The notes under the pieces: model-generated
What the model saw: the letters and a program-made list of their open reading frames with translations, nothing else
What the model was told of the DNA's origin: nothing
The model's database searches: none
Shown: one piece after another, positions 30,501 to 35,408 of the stretch
Layout of the letters: each line of letters opens with the position of its first letter
How positions within the stretch are numbered: position 1 is the stretch's first letter
Origin: a virus
Strand: one strand, 5' to 3'
DNA length: 36,439 nucleotides
IMG/VR virus record: IMGVR_UViG_3300025057_000024
Coordinates: 1 to 36,439 of that record
Made by a program: the position numbers and the translations under genes

Positions 30501-31271
30501 TGGTAGTGTTAGAATGGTTGATATTGGCTCAATCGGTTCCTCAAATCGCCAAAGGCCAAGAGTTGAGTCAGTCGATACTGGAGCATAAGGGTCGACGCTG
30601 CTGTCATGAGCACCACGTGCCCAGTGTATGGCTTCAATCGTCCCACGAAACTCACCACCCTGTCCACCGACAAACACTTGTGTTGGATAAATCACGAGTT
30701 CATGGTCAGATGTCAGTATTTTCGTAGCAACAACGTCACCGTTGATTCGCAAAGATAGGTGACGTTTGTTGAACATAACCGACACTTGCAGCAACTCTCG
30801 ATGTCCATCATGCACAGCAGCGTTGTGAGGCTTAAGTCCGTCGAGTGCGTCGTAAGCATCGTGTGCTACCAAAGCAGTTCGTGGGTAGGTGACACCATCG
30901 TAGTGTGACACCGTTCCGTCAGGCTTGGTTACGGCGGTTGCGCTGCTGAGTGTGAACGTGTTTTCGTTCCCTGTGTCTTTGCTTCGTAACTTTACTTGGA
31001 AACTTGCAGGTGCACTGCTTGACGGAGCGCCGACAACAAGTCGCATGACGTGTTCGTATTCCCATACAATACCTCCCGAATCAGGAATAACCCAAGACTC
31101 AAACGTAAATGAGTCAAGAACGTTCGGCATCGCCATATCGTTGACGGGTGTGCCTGATTGGAAGTTACCTGACGCCTGTGCAAATTTTTGCATTGGAATG
31201 ATGACAGCATCTGAAATACCGTTGAATCGCATGGCATATGTGGAGTCCGCTGATACAACCAAATCAAACAC
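15516..31271 (-). CDS. Giant LamG-headed tail protein, 5251 aa
   Basis: One uninterrupted frame of 5,251 residues (roughly 560 kDa by length). Residues about 1-245 look like a LamG/concanavalin-type jelly roll (DSFTFESWVIPDSGGIVWEY..., LQVSVMFNKRHLSLRINGDV, ending STLGLWRFEE). The rest is Gly/Thr/Ser/Asn-rich and mostly beta-like, with helical islands such as NIEAAAREIVRLINQ and NAEELAAIVAAGVN that resemble recurring pieces of phage baseplate proteins. I see no signal peptide, membrane helix, long coiled coil or known enzyme motif. The start is GTG 31271 or TTG 31262; AGGTG at good spacing favours the TTG. It lies between baseplate-like proteins and the hub, so a giant tail-tip or adhesin protein is more likely than a tape measure, but its role is unknown. 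Confidence 0.85.
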   Translation of the reverse strand: MFDLVVSADSTYAMRFNGISDAVIIPMQKFAQASGNFQSGTPVNDMAMPNVLDSFTFESWVIPDSGGIVWEYEHVMRLVVGAPSSSAPASFQVKLRSKDTGNENTFTLSSATAVTKPDGTVSHYDGVTYPRTALVAHDAYDALDGLKPHNAAVHDGHRELLQVSVMFNKRHLSLRINGDVVATKILTSDHELVIYPTQVFVGGQGGEFRGTIEAIHWARGAHDSSVDPYAPVSTDSTLGLWRFEEPIEPISTILTLPSLSASTSANSTITIGTTEAQSLIDTLTGKSGITSLDLTSAAYSAGNYTVTKNAANSESTITIPQVSFNLLINPIGYNRATGVPNREAPERVRLTNVDASAGTITVESIHLDFDSNASTGRRGLLMAHSASDAVIVIGDCLVDSGTANQGVGTGTQFSNRQGQVVVDESDFENHGIVFSTRMAIADDPYMKYSATTNMGTAFTAGHTGRHILNHVKSHPYIGMLPRPIESEVEQNIDGSASVMTATFAPQYANVRDAAPANSVVSFYDVTGPFTVASTSFTTEVKQVIENGMAGITDSSRDLLALGVEDVRNFLLRSATSTSLTSLTTDSDEHIRHMTPSSESRTAVLEIPSLLQYGRPALVQVKYNAVDITGRGIKHAATARLTTGISGGDTVLTFASVKQFGADTDTITADLISIGGVVAGTSSVTATISHSANTLTFSSATTTAFRDAAVTNAVVNSYLSHGALLVESTYPDVGEEVTSGTRIIDLIHTDVEAGEAVVHAAGGVLRCVTTSQMLYKEGELNGDDEEGHQTERALDFTMCPDNYLPVHSSDSPQLNPRRILSPRASNSARDSVFNRIVIIPSSNGNDKFDVDSDGYLVQGKQGATRKSTGVFVNNNGGHAAGTTTITVDGANATNFFGAGTRLFSLNGVQLGTVDSSTSTSITLASGSTQAVVDNEELFYQPMGRAVGTTAQSSAVHEVFDIVSHTTDGIYTEFVVQPSDRNRFTQLSKLFTNEQGTNVRANQFEIHYLMGRGRALTMSDGDAGTSVLRAHGLGADLAANSVSVKGDGAPDSFVVKETMPGSPVVTVTLGGAGQGAINTKPTYNPSPTARLGWSTRRDCSVRVSATSSTQVTVVPLNNKSSALASWGTYCFPKVGRIYFGVSIESGDSAKKYASAEYTSKDGTKFTFSSGTGHTGSGKFVLTDGSESDSFSAWVTATGIKAGSVVEVDDQFNEGSMCNDGTTINDRLFQTLDTVQHDYQLGTQYASTRAMVEIPLFDDFFFENEDEGIFPGPDNSMKLHLDATYAAPTWAPNPVGRRAPSVAPEDPTVNSAFSTSIKTNEHRRGTVVSQPYDSTNRRIYVQDYKVFPIATAAPVTVASIDGALRYRRAFLPSGEWVLYDTRNTSGYLEVAGNASSDDNWAFSKNFLQQLSVGVSIMPGSGFQDMNYPSIADNPLVDSAGFEARRPYYYDRANVMTQGGNVDYGMKQYVSAVEFRAGPRANPHLKRIKNKRARSTVNSYLSSTLTLRDFSDFPTSNAHASNYKYRIAWWNGTVYKFAHYDTITTSTGAIALNNIDSGFNPQVGDEIILWDMHAPSGVYPEVKENAFLNTAWANPYCNGGLRAGDTIWMNMHYTNPHAIEGLFCKSRGTLNEAEVWSGFLEGEGDFATTPRESIAMENFLIGNSCIETARNFVQHVNKTVELNYEALGLSAADAPTVAYIDPYQSTEEHARVLLYDVAHDREFIAFQDLWMQVQSSPQAATIGNEPVSSGTINNQTTGAGTGLDVANGFPSQNKSLASTTQSEFMEAAMAHKSTWNLNVDLSTHATGYHGHTPSDPDLSGIQVRTNPAVMSTKDEAANLEHKQINTTTTETATFFDTPDGTRCIPVFLALKGIRTTSLDLSTHEESRLQHLPHWSDMDFVRRLTIDFGEIGMKDGIRNIEAAAREIVRLINQAGAPNGRTHARKPADQYFGESERFGLSRVANQADVTNGITDPTAAHLNAGFAATGSTHDPSPFWDKERAFASHDRGTHMGYVRAHLGRVVADSGGKPGFSIVIHSTVPGASGRNFCVWLDNARGQLSYRPQFLIGHGGRFRNYWCQPDEMTGENMHPAPMPINRFGRPFAPITTLKEYLPPDEVDEPFRNNLEFGPETTGTSSNMASSTSEIASGRNSNTIIDESFEAKSPASQLIDGLRIGTPARARINFGGLTQAGIPGWAPDAGNWGFGRDQQDNRFEHIYGNNVAAFAQHGTVDATSTGGYIPDEEIRTDNIGNGQLYGIRFVDHRGKNHTIRMVYRQHGQSFANDLTVLPSTLDDEVVIHFDDRDVGQGGFTIGKHMFGEGDVCGEFTGGTKKKFKGNLWNNYPSPATGIAATVQVVTVSGADALKITLVDPYDTGSTLNHPDILGYLGFPEKGMIQLNDITDLAAQTGNNNGEPLYYQSRSHYDKAGASGVHYLYNVEGNTSAYGSGVTRIICPRMSFTSVLTDEVMAAAVEFAMTMDDPNSEDVSKTTFDCTHMLAPDGRTLGEWGVSPTAIRVKSHSASKRIIPLRKLFEVSREKDWGFQAGASVQATGTDHLGGLASDEFGDGTRLDVGYIPKTVLHITTKYRGTNANTATPVLVDSANNVVDTIDWKQNLRGNTFYRTEGDRVIPCVNSPMINVGSYISHSHIHVPTGEYIYLITTPCSNQGGTENSWGEKFTVWLGSEESGVVSSRAGASGGEDSTTTIEFTQDTIKFDSSISNNDILVRQGSIKYASETEGVRRAGSHHGEPFLYFRGAHDSPDHWVPLYFGGGFSGVTLDVNDGTQNDYSEFYEHPYSGGPTGSAGLQNVGEIAGSYALLDANAMLAMFPGTPYLDQHEGRNSMPFFNQDAMLSFDLDAGTGKFKTATGVTYTDSSTTVRCQRPSPIVLRFSHPHARYSATGDSTDHTTYMVFGPGQSVPHNFAAHEPQLSSIVTGGNGYSGVPTGKNLPNEIAHGGSSRNGFSAHLPPTAEYQKGNVQGYNYVMNWEPSKGQPNSTLFAQTAGQGLFYDTQMTATNPPAHAHPMSYVFANYAGTNMGASGLATTLARSCVWHMDGGYHPGGHFLDNHIERNPMHPISGNRAGNGSNAQQNPTVFRVSSLLGTAYLGTFGSETDMTSNSDYVVIDATRAQNAEELAAIVAAGVNTFPGTDPLKAIGGTFLPSFQTASKQDRYGWVELTFDANGYTEESGAAATLQATAAIPTTLPQYGWLRVTDGAAINGFASYTSYAGAVFTLGSNLSGTTNIVDPTTKAAIPAIPLNVSPPGSVKIYVWTKSGTHRYNNTSEARDHMTQVHYSGYVDAVDRTKPIGAVGWSGEAYSYLNSYNGTQIGSTKFPAGKGAWHPFLGFNPYGAAESCLSGSSPVGADSMPASVYEQSCEIGLASRHLIAITHESEMPLIAKADRDGILCAGDWLDLKGSGTLANAGTTQWDTAKVHNRDRYVGPATAGPHVEAMMMTDVSSYPQTASYPSVGTETYWHSALGTSAIERADPCQSPTGDLFWDESKVTASQFHENTATYGVTCKGVSTLTEYSATATGIYKFYDDRHPARNFNEEHVVWKRMDGGNLTMPSVNARGLGMVPWVYRKDGGAYKKVGEKILGNNRFSFETTNGAMFPIIQAQELSHPQLAEQNQFATKIEDALLIPNEEIQFQSLQVVDDTGQEHRIAGGSPLGTVILDFRHLSDRQIEGLSPALAGSGISPNLKIRLPDPDDIPGNIIVRPSFDRIQGYQNETMGSGGMQHPSQPQQAITDMFSNAKPGPRAWPTWENNGWEHLSQDGTDVSATRLGSPDSSAEGWSDHTNNNPLETAYEPHDRSLQFHVTRMGVTMTHRDDVDELSFTSLSGDEINVATFADPDVGSTPEAAVWKVTSEQSGGRWFLRVYDPTTNKGVIASYTNTATNKFTGVVVSPDFVSFVTGKTGLKVVPSYYMPAGSTRFFASRRLRDHSEYSGSSPDMPNIDWVAMTSDIANPYLHLSSPKMTPMPIPRMGHHYVTPTMALLPGHYAHPAYQRMYDLHLACRSASNKPFEDAYLGDGEVVDNAPGRDPLVWFSGPTAAFAPSDIHGGAFTLMTETKVKYDGYGIAASNGIAGTTNSQGGHSVVLEAAGTYTLDNHFPDPMEVGAYQIIIQPNVFSQQITGYHLNHSDATKAPSESGDKVTELTGQQVNTVIAIEHDTSSLGGMTLVLAEATMADVRGCEIIINEVILDLEPDAGSQFTNIPTLGLYNPLGVDETASPAFTRRSLPYRPNMFIQTTPGMTTTVPWWAQLHKDGARNSSADEFKFLEWHTPDHYYQLNRPAFGAVGAQITLAGFSTIYPDIYGEHYRARSLNPSCVVISFDASAQTVTVDSNELFPVEPYYGEVLEYIDADGERRTATYTNRTGTLAHATLAAATTFEGVSTANLFFTNLTAGTILRLSGPYDNRKAGEVFKNSESSIATRTLAQTFAGTRDTNSLHTPDAFLCMWHPNLGRPYTYYSDDSSRSFYSATGAADSPVNKASLNNIPEHFETIHYHDFFYAASKGPFALGMKWVAPPHDADNDGATADFHDGTVYTAAQMDALVDGTGTLDHQGGTDGSDKYNFAGYWPSGSRGGAGSSRLDGFLETVIGWGGKLFGIDCVGFRDNTGIEERTYAEMTSDSDYARNTCFGYRFSVRQPYNRPRWSPYVRGWIEGTATTNALLGYYHGPFVQQDNKTSGWDYVGADTNQSDADFPATYTGILERLTQISAMLNQDQIGRQVRYSDGRRMTQPFGCPVRTVRNSSSVRRMYPNDHAGLGIAELAQAHRFYLIDWWGNTRGEDVRRFPVRGFGIRPAWDPEDAYADTNVTHRPAANSLFGGDGTDRYSGNANNDNNASSNMGTADWFNPASAMRVGDRGDGRGVRWPTHFNESLLADVSETVEPTGLVVSQPTAEPTVGKGLIRPRNDVLQTDEVERGISNRLGLADEDGLLKPTAMVSEGVESVTANSLLAEPVGGDGVRAGLDVDTLGELNDGISREYVIMSTEAHSLHTDREVGQRTTLRGALDIGSQTLGHLDMTSLSWSGQPVKGVLRVSNAHAFWALGGTYVMDWSVREGVLSDFGWGATAAADSTNPYQDANHSPKVDRTNNTDSTIEFLLRPVMTLDKSHIQMFRHNPVVTGSTPQASPNFYAATGGCKYGFYVSDAPSARTGTPSSPPYKPVYAIKPASSVTTSTSDGPKILGVDVTGYTKTDVTQPVARIVMSENTLEHFRSDAPRRLAEDGESDFSVQPRHSQTLHPKGSSGDTSFNTGDHSGE

Positions 31272-32694
31272 CTGCCACTTTGTGCACCATAATCAAATCA
31301 AGGTCAGCCACGTAGTAATTCTTTGCAGCCTCCTTCCGTAAATGAAACTTTTCAGGTAAAACGTAAATGCCGTTGGCCTTTGATTGTGATGATACCTCTC
31401 CTCTCAATGCATCGCCAATGCCCGTAGCAATGTCTTTGAATCCGTCATACAGTGAACCTAAGTTCAAGATGTCGTCAAATGCAAAGTCCAATATCGCATC
31501 ACCTGCGCCAATCAGCGTCTCTTCAAAATTGAATCCGTTCGATTCTGATGCTTCATCCAACACACTCCGTCCATCCTTAGAAGAGACAGAAGGAGAGAGC
31601 ATTGGCTTCGATGCGGGTGAGGTGTTTGCCTCAGATGACTTGCGTGATGGGGATGTGTTTCGACCATACGTGGTGAAAAAGTTACGAACTTCGGGCGTAA
31701 CTGCATCTGACTGAATCAACGAATCGTAAGGGATTTGAATACCTCTCAGCAAATCTTGTGAGTTTTTGGCGTTGGCAAGCAACCCCATCAGTGTTTGTGC
31801 CTTATCACCTGCACTCATCGTTCTACCTGAAACGCCTAAAGATGGTAGGTTGGGCTGCAAAGTGACAGTGTTAGTAACAAGCGCTCCTCCAAGCGTGACT
31901 TGTGGAAACGTTACAGTCCCCTGACCCGGACCAAGGCTTGCTGTTATCTCTTTTATTTTGTCGGGGGCTTTGTCAACGGTATAGGAGAACTCTCGTGTTG
32001 GGTCGACATATTTTTGTTCTACCAAGAGTACTGCTGAATTTTGTCCTGATATGGTAACAGTGAACGCATCAGTAACACGCTTGCCTCCTACATTGTCAAC
32101 ACCAGTACTCAAGTTCGTGATTTGAGTCGTCAGTTCCAAGGCTGCCTTTACAGCAAGAGCAATAGTAGCAGCCGAATCTCCGTTATCAGGTGTTGAGTCG
32201 ATGCCACCTACAGGTACGTCGATGATGACTTGGCCGTTCTCAAGAAGTGTATGTCCGCTACGTACACTGGGTGTACCTGAGCCACCTGCAAGATTCGATG
32301 TCGTTGTGCCATCCATAACGAGTTTAATTTGAGATTGAGTGTAGTCAGCAGTCGTTCCGTAAACCGTATTTGTGCCAAAGATTGCTACTGGTATGAACAG
32401 CAACTTGTTTGCAAACGAAAGTGAATTGACACCTGTTTTGTATTTCGCGAAATTTAATACATTGACGAGAGGCTGTCCTTCATCGTTTGGCAACACTCCC
32501 GTGTCGTCTTGAAGAATTAGTGACAAGTTCATTTGCATGGAAGCCATGTTTGTATCGATACCGATTCGTTGTGAGCCGTCAAAGGGTATCGGGAAAGCGT
32601 GCAACTTACGATGCACTGCCATCGTAATTTCCTCAGCCTGAACGGGTATGGTAAATCGATTGTCGCCAAACATCAAACGAACCGGTAACGACAT
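31264..32694 (-). CDS. Baseplate-like protein B, paralogue of upstream gene
   Basis: 476 residues with GAGGTGA before the ATG. The N-terminal segment (VHRKLHAFPIPFDGSQRIGI, then D-x-N-x-A-S) and the C-terminal segment (GIQIPYDSLIQSD... RNFFTTYG) match those of the gene just upstream, so the two arose by tandem duplication. A serine-rich, low-complexity stretch (about 350-390: SPSRKSSEANTSPASK...) and an acidic helix follow, then a final basic-hydrophobic strand segment ending VHKVAGV. It overlaps the giant gene by 8 bases. Position and the beta-rich middle suggest a structural tail or baseplate role; no named family is recognised. Confidence 0.75.
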   Translation of the reverse strand: MSLPVRLMFGDNRFTIPVQAEEITMAVHRKLHAFPIPFDGSQRIGIDTNMASMQMNLSLILQDDTGVLPNDEGQPLVNVLNFAKYKTGVNSLSFANKLLFIPVAIFGTNTVYGTTADYTQSQIKLVMDGTTTSNLAGGSGTPSVRSGHTLLENGQVIIDVPVGGIDSTPDNGDSAATIALAVKAALELTTQITNLSTGVDNVGGKRVTDAFTVTISGQNSAVLLVEQKYVDPTREFSYTVDKAPDKIKEITASLGPGQGTVTFPQVTLGGALVTNTVTLQPNLPSLGVSGRTMSAGDKAQTLMGLLANAKNSQDLLRGIQIPYDSLIQSDAVTPEVRNFFTTYGRNTSPSRKSSEANTSPASKPMLSPSVSSKDGRSVLDEASESNGFNFEETLIGAGDAILDFAFDDILNLGSLYDGFKDIATGIGDALRGEVSSQSKANGIYVLPEKFHLRKEAAKNYYVADLDLIMVHKVAGV

Positions 32695-32703
32695 CTTTTC
32701 ACC

Positions 32704-34443
32704 TCATAGTAGCGAGTCAACTGCAATCAGTTTCATCGTAAAGTTGTACAAGCGCTCTTGTGCGTCGTGCATTGTAACAAAGTCTGTGACAACCGCCTTG
32801 ATGCCGTTTGTGCGATGCTTGCGTGCACTTGGATTGAAATCAACCGATGCGTGTATGTTGTTGGCGACAGCCGTCTTCTCGTTGCTTTTGGCATCACCAA
32901 ACGTTGTGAAAAAATTGCGTTGGGCAAGACTGTTGTCCAGTGCGTGCAAACCCAATGTAACCTTGCTATCGTAAGGTATCTGAATCCCAATGATGTAGTC
33001 TCCTGTACCAGTCACTTCGGTAGGCCGTTGTTCCATCCACTCAACGAAACCATTGACATGGTCGAGTGCTTCACCAATAATTGTTCCATTGTTGTTTTGG
33101 ATGTAGTTTTGACTGTTGGCAACGATACCAAGAATATCCTGTACTTTGTCCCCTGCGGACTTGACCTTGTTCCCTGTCTTGCCGCCTGTGAAGGGGTTGA
33201 TGACAGGCTGAATGTTTGCAGGTATGCGTGCGTATATCTCACCCCTGTTCTCCATGTCAAAGGCAAACTTCTGTGTAATCTTGACAGTGGTATCGAATCC
33301 ACTACCTGCCGTTACGAGTTCGGTGGTGAACGCATCTGATAACTGACCGCTTCCCGCAACTAAGTCAAAGTCTGAAATGACCCCAACAGTTGCAGCGGTG
33401 GTGCTTGAAATTGCCTGTGATACGATGTATGCTAACACTTCGGCAGGCACCGATGCAGTTCCAACAGAACGAACCGAACCATCGGCAAAGTTCGGAGGGT
33501 TTTCATCGAACATGTGCTTAACGGGTATGACGACGACAGGCGGGTCTTTTGTCCGGTCATACGGGAACAAAAGAATGCCACGTGGTTTGATTTCGACAGT
33601 ACCCGATGGTGTTTGACCTGCTGTTATTCCGCTGGCAGGGAAGAAGTCAATTGTTGAAGCGGTGACTGCTTTCACAGTACCAAAAGTCGTCGAGCCTGCT
33701 ACCATGATAAATCCGTTTGTCGAGATGTCGTCAGGTGTTTCAAACCACGTGCGTGGGTCACCTGACGAGACAGTTGCTCTCAGCGTACCATCCGAATTGG
33801 ACGACAGTGCTGTAGTAGCGAGTGTAAGGTCTGTCGTGCGTTGCATGTTCGGATAAGCAAACGGCTCTTTGACGGAACCACTGCGCTTCGTATCAAAGAC
33901 AAAGCGGACGTAATTACCGTTGGGAGGTGTAGAAAACGTGCCCTCGGACAATCGATAAGCAAGAGGCAAATCAAAAAAAGCGTTGTGAAGCCGTGCCAAG
34001 TAATTTGTTTGTCCCTCATCTTCGGTTGTAGGCGGACTTGTTGGAATGACTGGTCGCTGCCCAAAGGGATTGAACGCCGAGCCACCGATGCGAAAACCAC
34101 TCGATGAGCCGTTTGATAGCGGTGGAAAAGTCTCAGGGGCACCTCCTTGACCACTGCCCGAATCGGGAGGCGAGAACGGCGGCGTATCGCCCCCAAACTC
34201 AATTGTAGCCGACGCCTTTGCGCTCTCAGCCTGACCGGGTTCGTCAACGAACACACCTTGCAACTCAATCTCAACACTGGCTTGGTTGACGTCTACACCT
34301 GCGTTGAAGCCGCCCGTAAAGGGTATAGGAAACGCTGAGAAGACACGATGTACAACCATGTCCATTGTGTGCACATCAAGGTCGATACGGTTCCCATTCT
34401 CCTGTACAAGACGAATAGGAACACGCTGAGTCAAATCAGACAC
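32704..34443 (-). CDS. Baseplate-like protein A, 579 aa
   Basis: 579 residues. The N-terminal part (VHRVFSAFPIPFTGGFNAGV, then D-x-N-x-A-S) and C-terminal part (GDKVQDILGIVANSQ, GIQIPYDSKVTLG, RNFFTTFG) are shared with the following gene. A Gly/Ser/Pro-rich linker (about 75-130) separates the first beta domain from the middle. The start is GTG 34443 or TTG 34434: GAGGTG lies six bases before the TTG, but that same site contains the GTG, so TTG may be the real start. It follows the tape-measure-like gene and overlaps it by 8 bases. A tail or baseplate structural role is inferred from neighbours. Confidence 0.75.
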   Translation of the reverse strand: MSDLTQRVPIRLVQENGNRIDLDVHTMDMVVHRVFSAFPIPFTGGFNAGVDVNQASVEIELQGVFVDEPGQAESAKASATIEFGGDTPPFSPPDSGSGQGGAPETFPPLSNGSSSGFRIGGSAFNPFGQRPVIPTSPPTTEDEGQTNYLARLHNAFFDLPLAYRLSEGTFSTPPNGNYVRFVFDTKRSGSVKEPFAYPNMQRTTDLTLATTALSSNSDGTLRATVSSGDPRTWFETPDDISTNGFIMVAGSTTFGTVKAVTASTIDFFPASGITAGQTPSGTVEIKPRGILLFPYDRTKDPPVVVIPVKHMFDENPPNFADGSVRSVGTASVPAEVLAYIVSQAISSTTAATVGVISDFDLVAGSGQLSDAFTTELVTAGSGFDTTVKITQKFAFDMENRGEIYARIPANIQPVINPFTGGKTGNKVKSAGDKVQDILGIVANSQNYIQNNNGTIIGEALDHVNGFVEWMEQRPTEVTGTGDYIIGIQIPYDSKVTLGLHALDNSLAQRNFFTTFGDAKSNEKTAVANNIHASVDFNPSARKHRTNGIKAVVTDFVTMHDAQERLYNFTMKLIAVDSLL

Positions 34444-34906
34444 CTCGGTTCAATCCTGACGTGGACAGAGGACCGCCCATCTTTGCCCGCAGTTCTTTTG
34501 TAACCATCTCGCTGATTTCACGTGCCAATGCTCGCTTATCGCTTCGGTCGGTTACTCCGCTAACGTCGATGCGAAGCGTATTGATGGTAACATTCTGACT
34601 CATTCCAACAGACTCGGCTGGCTGAGATTGTGCGGGGGTAGGGGAACTCGCAACTCGTGCATTCGTCGTAGCCGTCGTTCGTTCTGCCTCAAGCGCTTCT
34701 GTGATTGGCTGTGCAGGTTGCACGTTGCTCATCTGTCGCAGGGACTCACGGAGGCTGTCCGTCGTCGAGTGAGCAGCGTTCATGACCTTGTTGAACTCTT
34801 GAATCTCTTCACGTAGCGAGCGCATGTTGTTGCGTGACTTCTCACTAAACTCGGAGAATCGTTTCATCGATTCCATCGTACCTGTATCAATCTTTTCGTC
34901 AACCAT
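34436..34906 (-). CDS. Short tape-measure-like coiled-coil protein
   Basis: 156 residues from the ATG at 34906, with GGAGTGAG about 5 bases upstream; a GTG at 34915 is also in frame. Residues about 1-70 form an uninterrupted polar helix likely to coil (MESMKRFSEFSEKSRNNMRS..., SLREEIQEFNKV). A Pro/Ala/Thr/Ser-rich linker (about 68-105) follows, then NVTINTLRIDVSGVTDRSDK and REISEMVTKELR, which resembles the C-terminal end of many phage tape-measure proteins. It lies directly after the chaperone pair, where the tape measure is expected. At 156 residues it would be very short for that role, unless it is a remnant, an end-cap protein, or a measure for a very short tube. Confidence 0.72.
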   Translation of the reverse strand: MVDEKIDTGTMESMKRFSEFSEKSRNNMRSLREEIQEFNKVMNAAHSTTDSLRESLRQMSNVQPAQPITEALEAERTTATTNARVASSPTPAQSQPAESVGMSQNVTINTLRIDVSGVTDRSDKRALAREISEMVTKELRAKMGGPLSTSGLNRGV

Positions 34907-34911
34907 TGTTC

Positions 34912-35178
34912 TCACTCCAAAGGCGGGATGATGTCATATCCCAAGTAAATGCTGTCACGCTGCTCAGGGTTGTCATGCTGTTGCATGACGGTAGCCCATG
35001 TGAGGAGTTGGATTGCGTCTTGCGGGTCAAGTTGTCTCACCTTATTCAGTGTCATGGAGTAGTGGGTCATCAATAGATATTCTGCTGCTTGTTGTTGTAT
35101 GCGAGGCCAGTCATCGGGTTTACGTCCATTGACGTAGTCCCTTATTCGTCCGACCTCGCTCGTTGAAAATTTAGCCAA
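34912..35178 (-). CDS. Tail-assembly chaperone second frame (GT-like)
   Basis: The open frame encodes 88 residues if translation begins at TTG 35178, which has GAGGTG five bases upstream. It is also in the -1 frame relative to the preceding gene, overlapping it by 37 bases across a canonical AAATTTT heptamer, so it may be made as a fusion of 81 residues of the first protein plus 84 from here. The protein is helical (QQQAAEYLLMTHYSMTLNKV; QDAIQLLTWATVMQQH), ending in IPPLE. The position between tail tube and tape-measure-like gene is that of the frameshifted G/GT chaperones of long-tailed phages. Which route is used cannot be told from sequence alone. Confidence 0.75.
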   Translation of the reverse strand: MAKFSTSEVGRIRDYVNGRKPDDWPRIQQQAAEYLLMTHYSMTLNKVRQLDPQDAIQLLTWATVMQQHDNPEQRDSIYLGYDIIPPLE

Positions 35179-35408
35179 CTCACCACCTCGGATGGACTTG
35201 GTAGCATCTTCGCTATCTCAGCGCCATCCTCGGCTGACAGTTGGTTGAAATCTATAGAAGGTGTTGCTGTGACCCATCGACGGAATGCTTCTTGCCAGTA
35301 ATCCTCAAGTTGCGGGTCACTACTCAGGAAAATAGGTGACAACGATTGCACGTCAAAAAACGTGGGTTTGGCTACCTCTATTGTCACTTCGCATCCGTCA
35401 ATTTCCAT
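35142..35408 (-). CDS. Tail-assembly chaperone first frame (G-like)
   Basis: 88 residues from the ATG at 35408, chosen because GAGAGTGAT lies 2 bases upstream; an earlier in-frame start would overlap the acidic protein more. It begins with a short beta hairpin (MEIDGCEVTIEVAKPTFFDV), then a mostly helical body (LEDYWQEAFRRWV; AEDGAEIAKML). The slippery AAATTTT is read in frame as A-AAT-TTT at codons 80-81, eight codons before the stop. Small helical proteins here, followed by a -1 frame, match tail-assembly chaperones that load the tape measure. It overlaps the acidic gene by 11 bases. Confidence 0.75.
   Translation of the reverse strand: MEIDGCEVTIEVAKPTFFDVQSLSPIFLSSDPQLEDYWQEAFRRWVTATPSIDFNQLSAEDGAEIAKMLPSPSEVVSWLNFQRARSDE
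35166..35172 (-). other. Candidate -1 ribosomal frameshift heptamer AAATTTT
   Basis: Read on the minus strand in the frame of the upstream chaperone, this is A AAT TTT, which fits the X-XXY-YYZ rule: after slipping back one base the two tRNAs meet AAA and TTT. The -1 frame then stays open to 34912. I did not evaluate a downstream RNA structure. Confidence 0.65.

Noticed and set aside
32758-33339. A 193-codon plus-strand frame opposite the 579-aa gene
   Set aside because: Cys/Val-rich antisense translation without ribosome site; the minus-strand gene has a clear paralogue.
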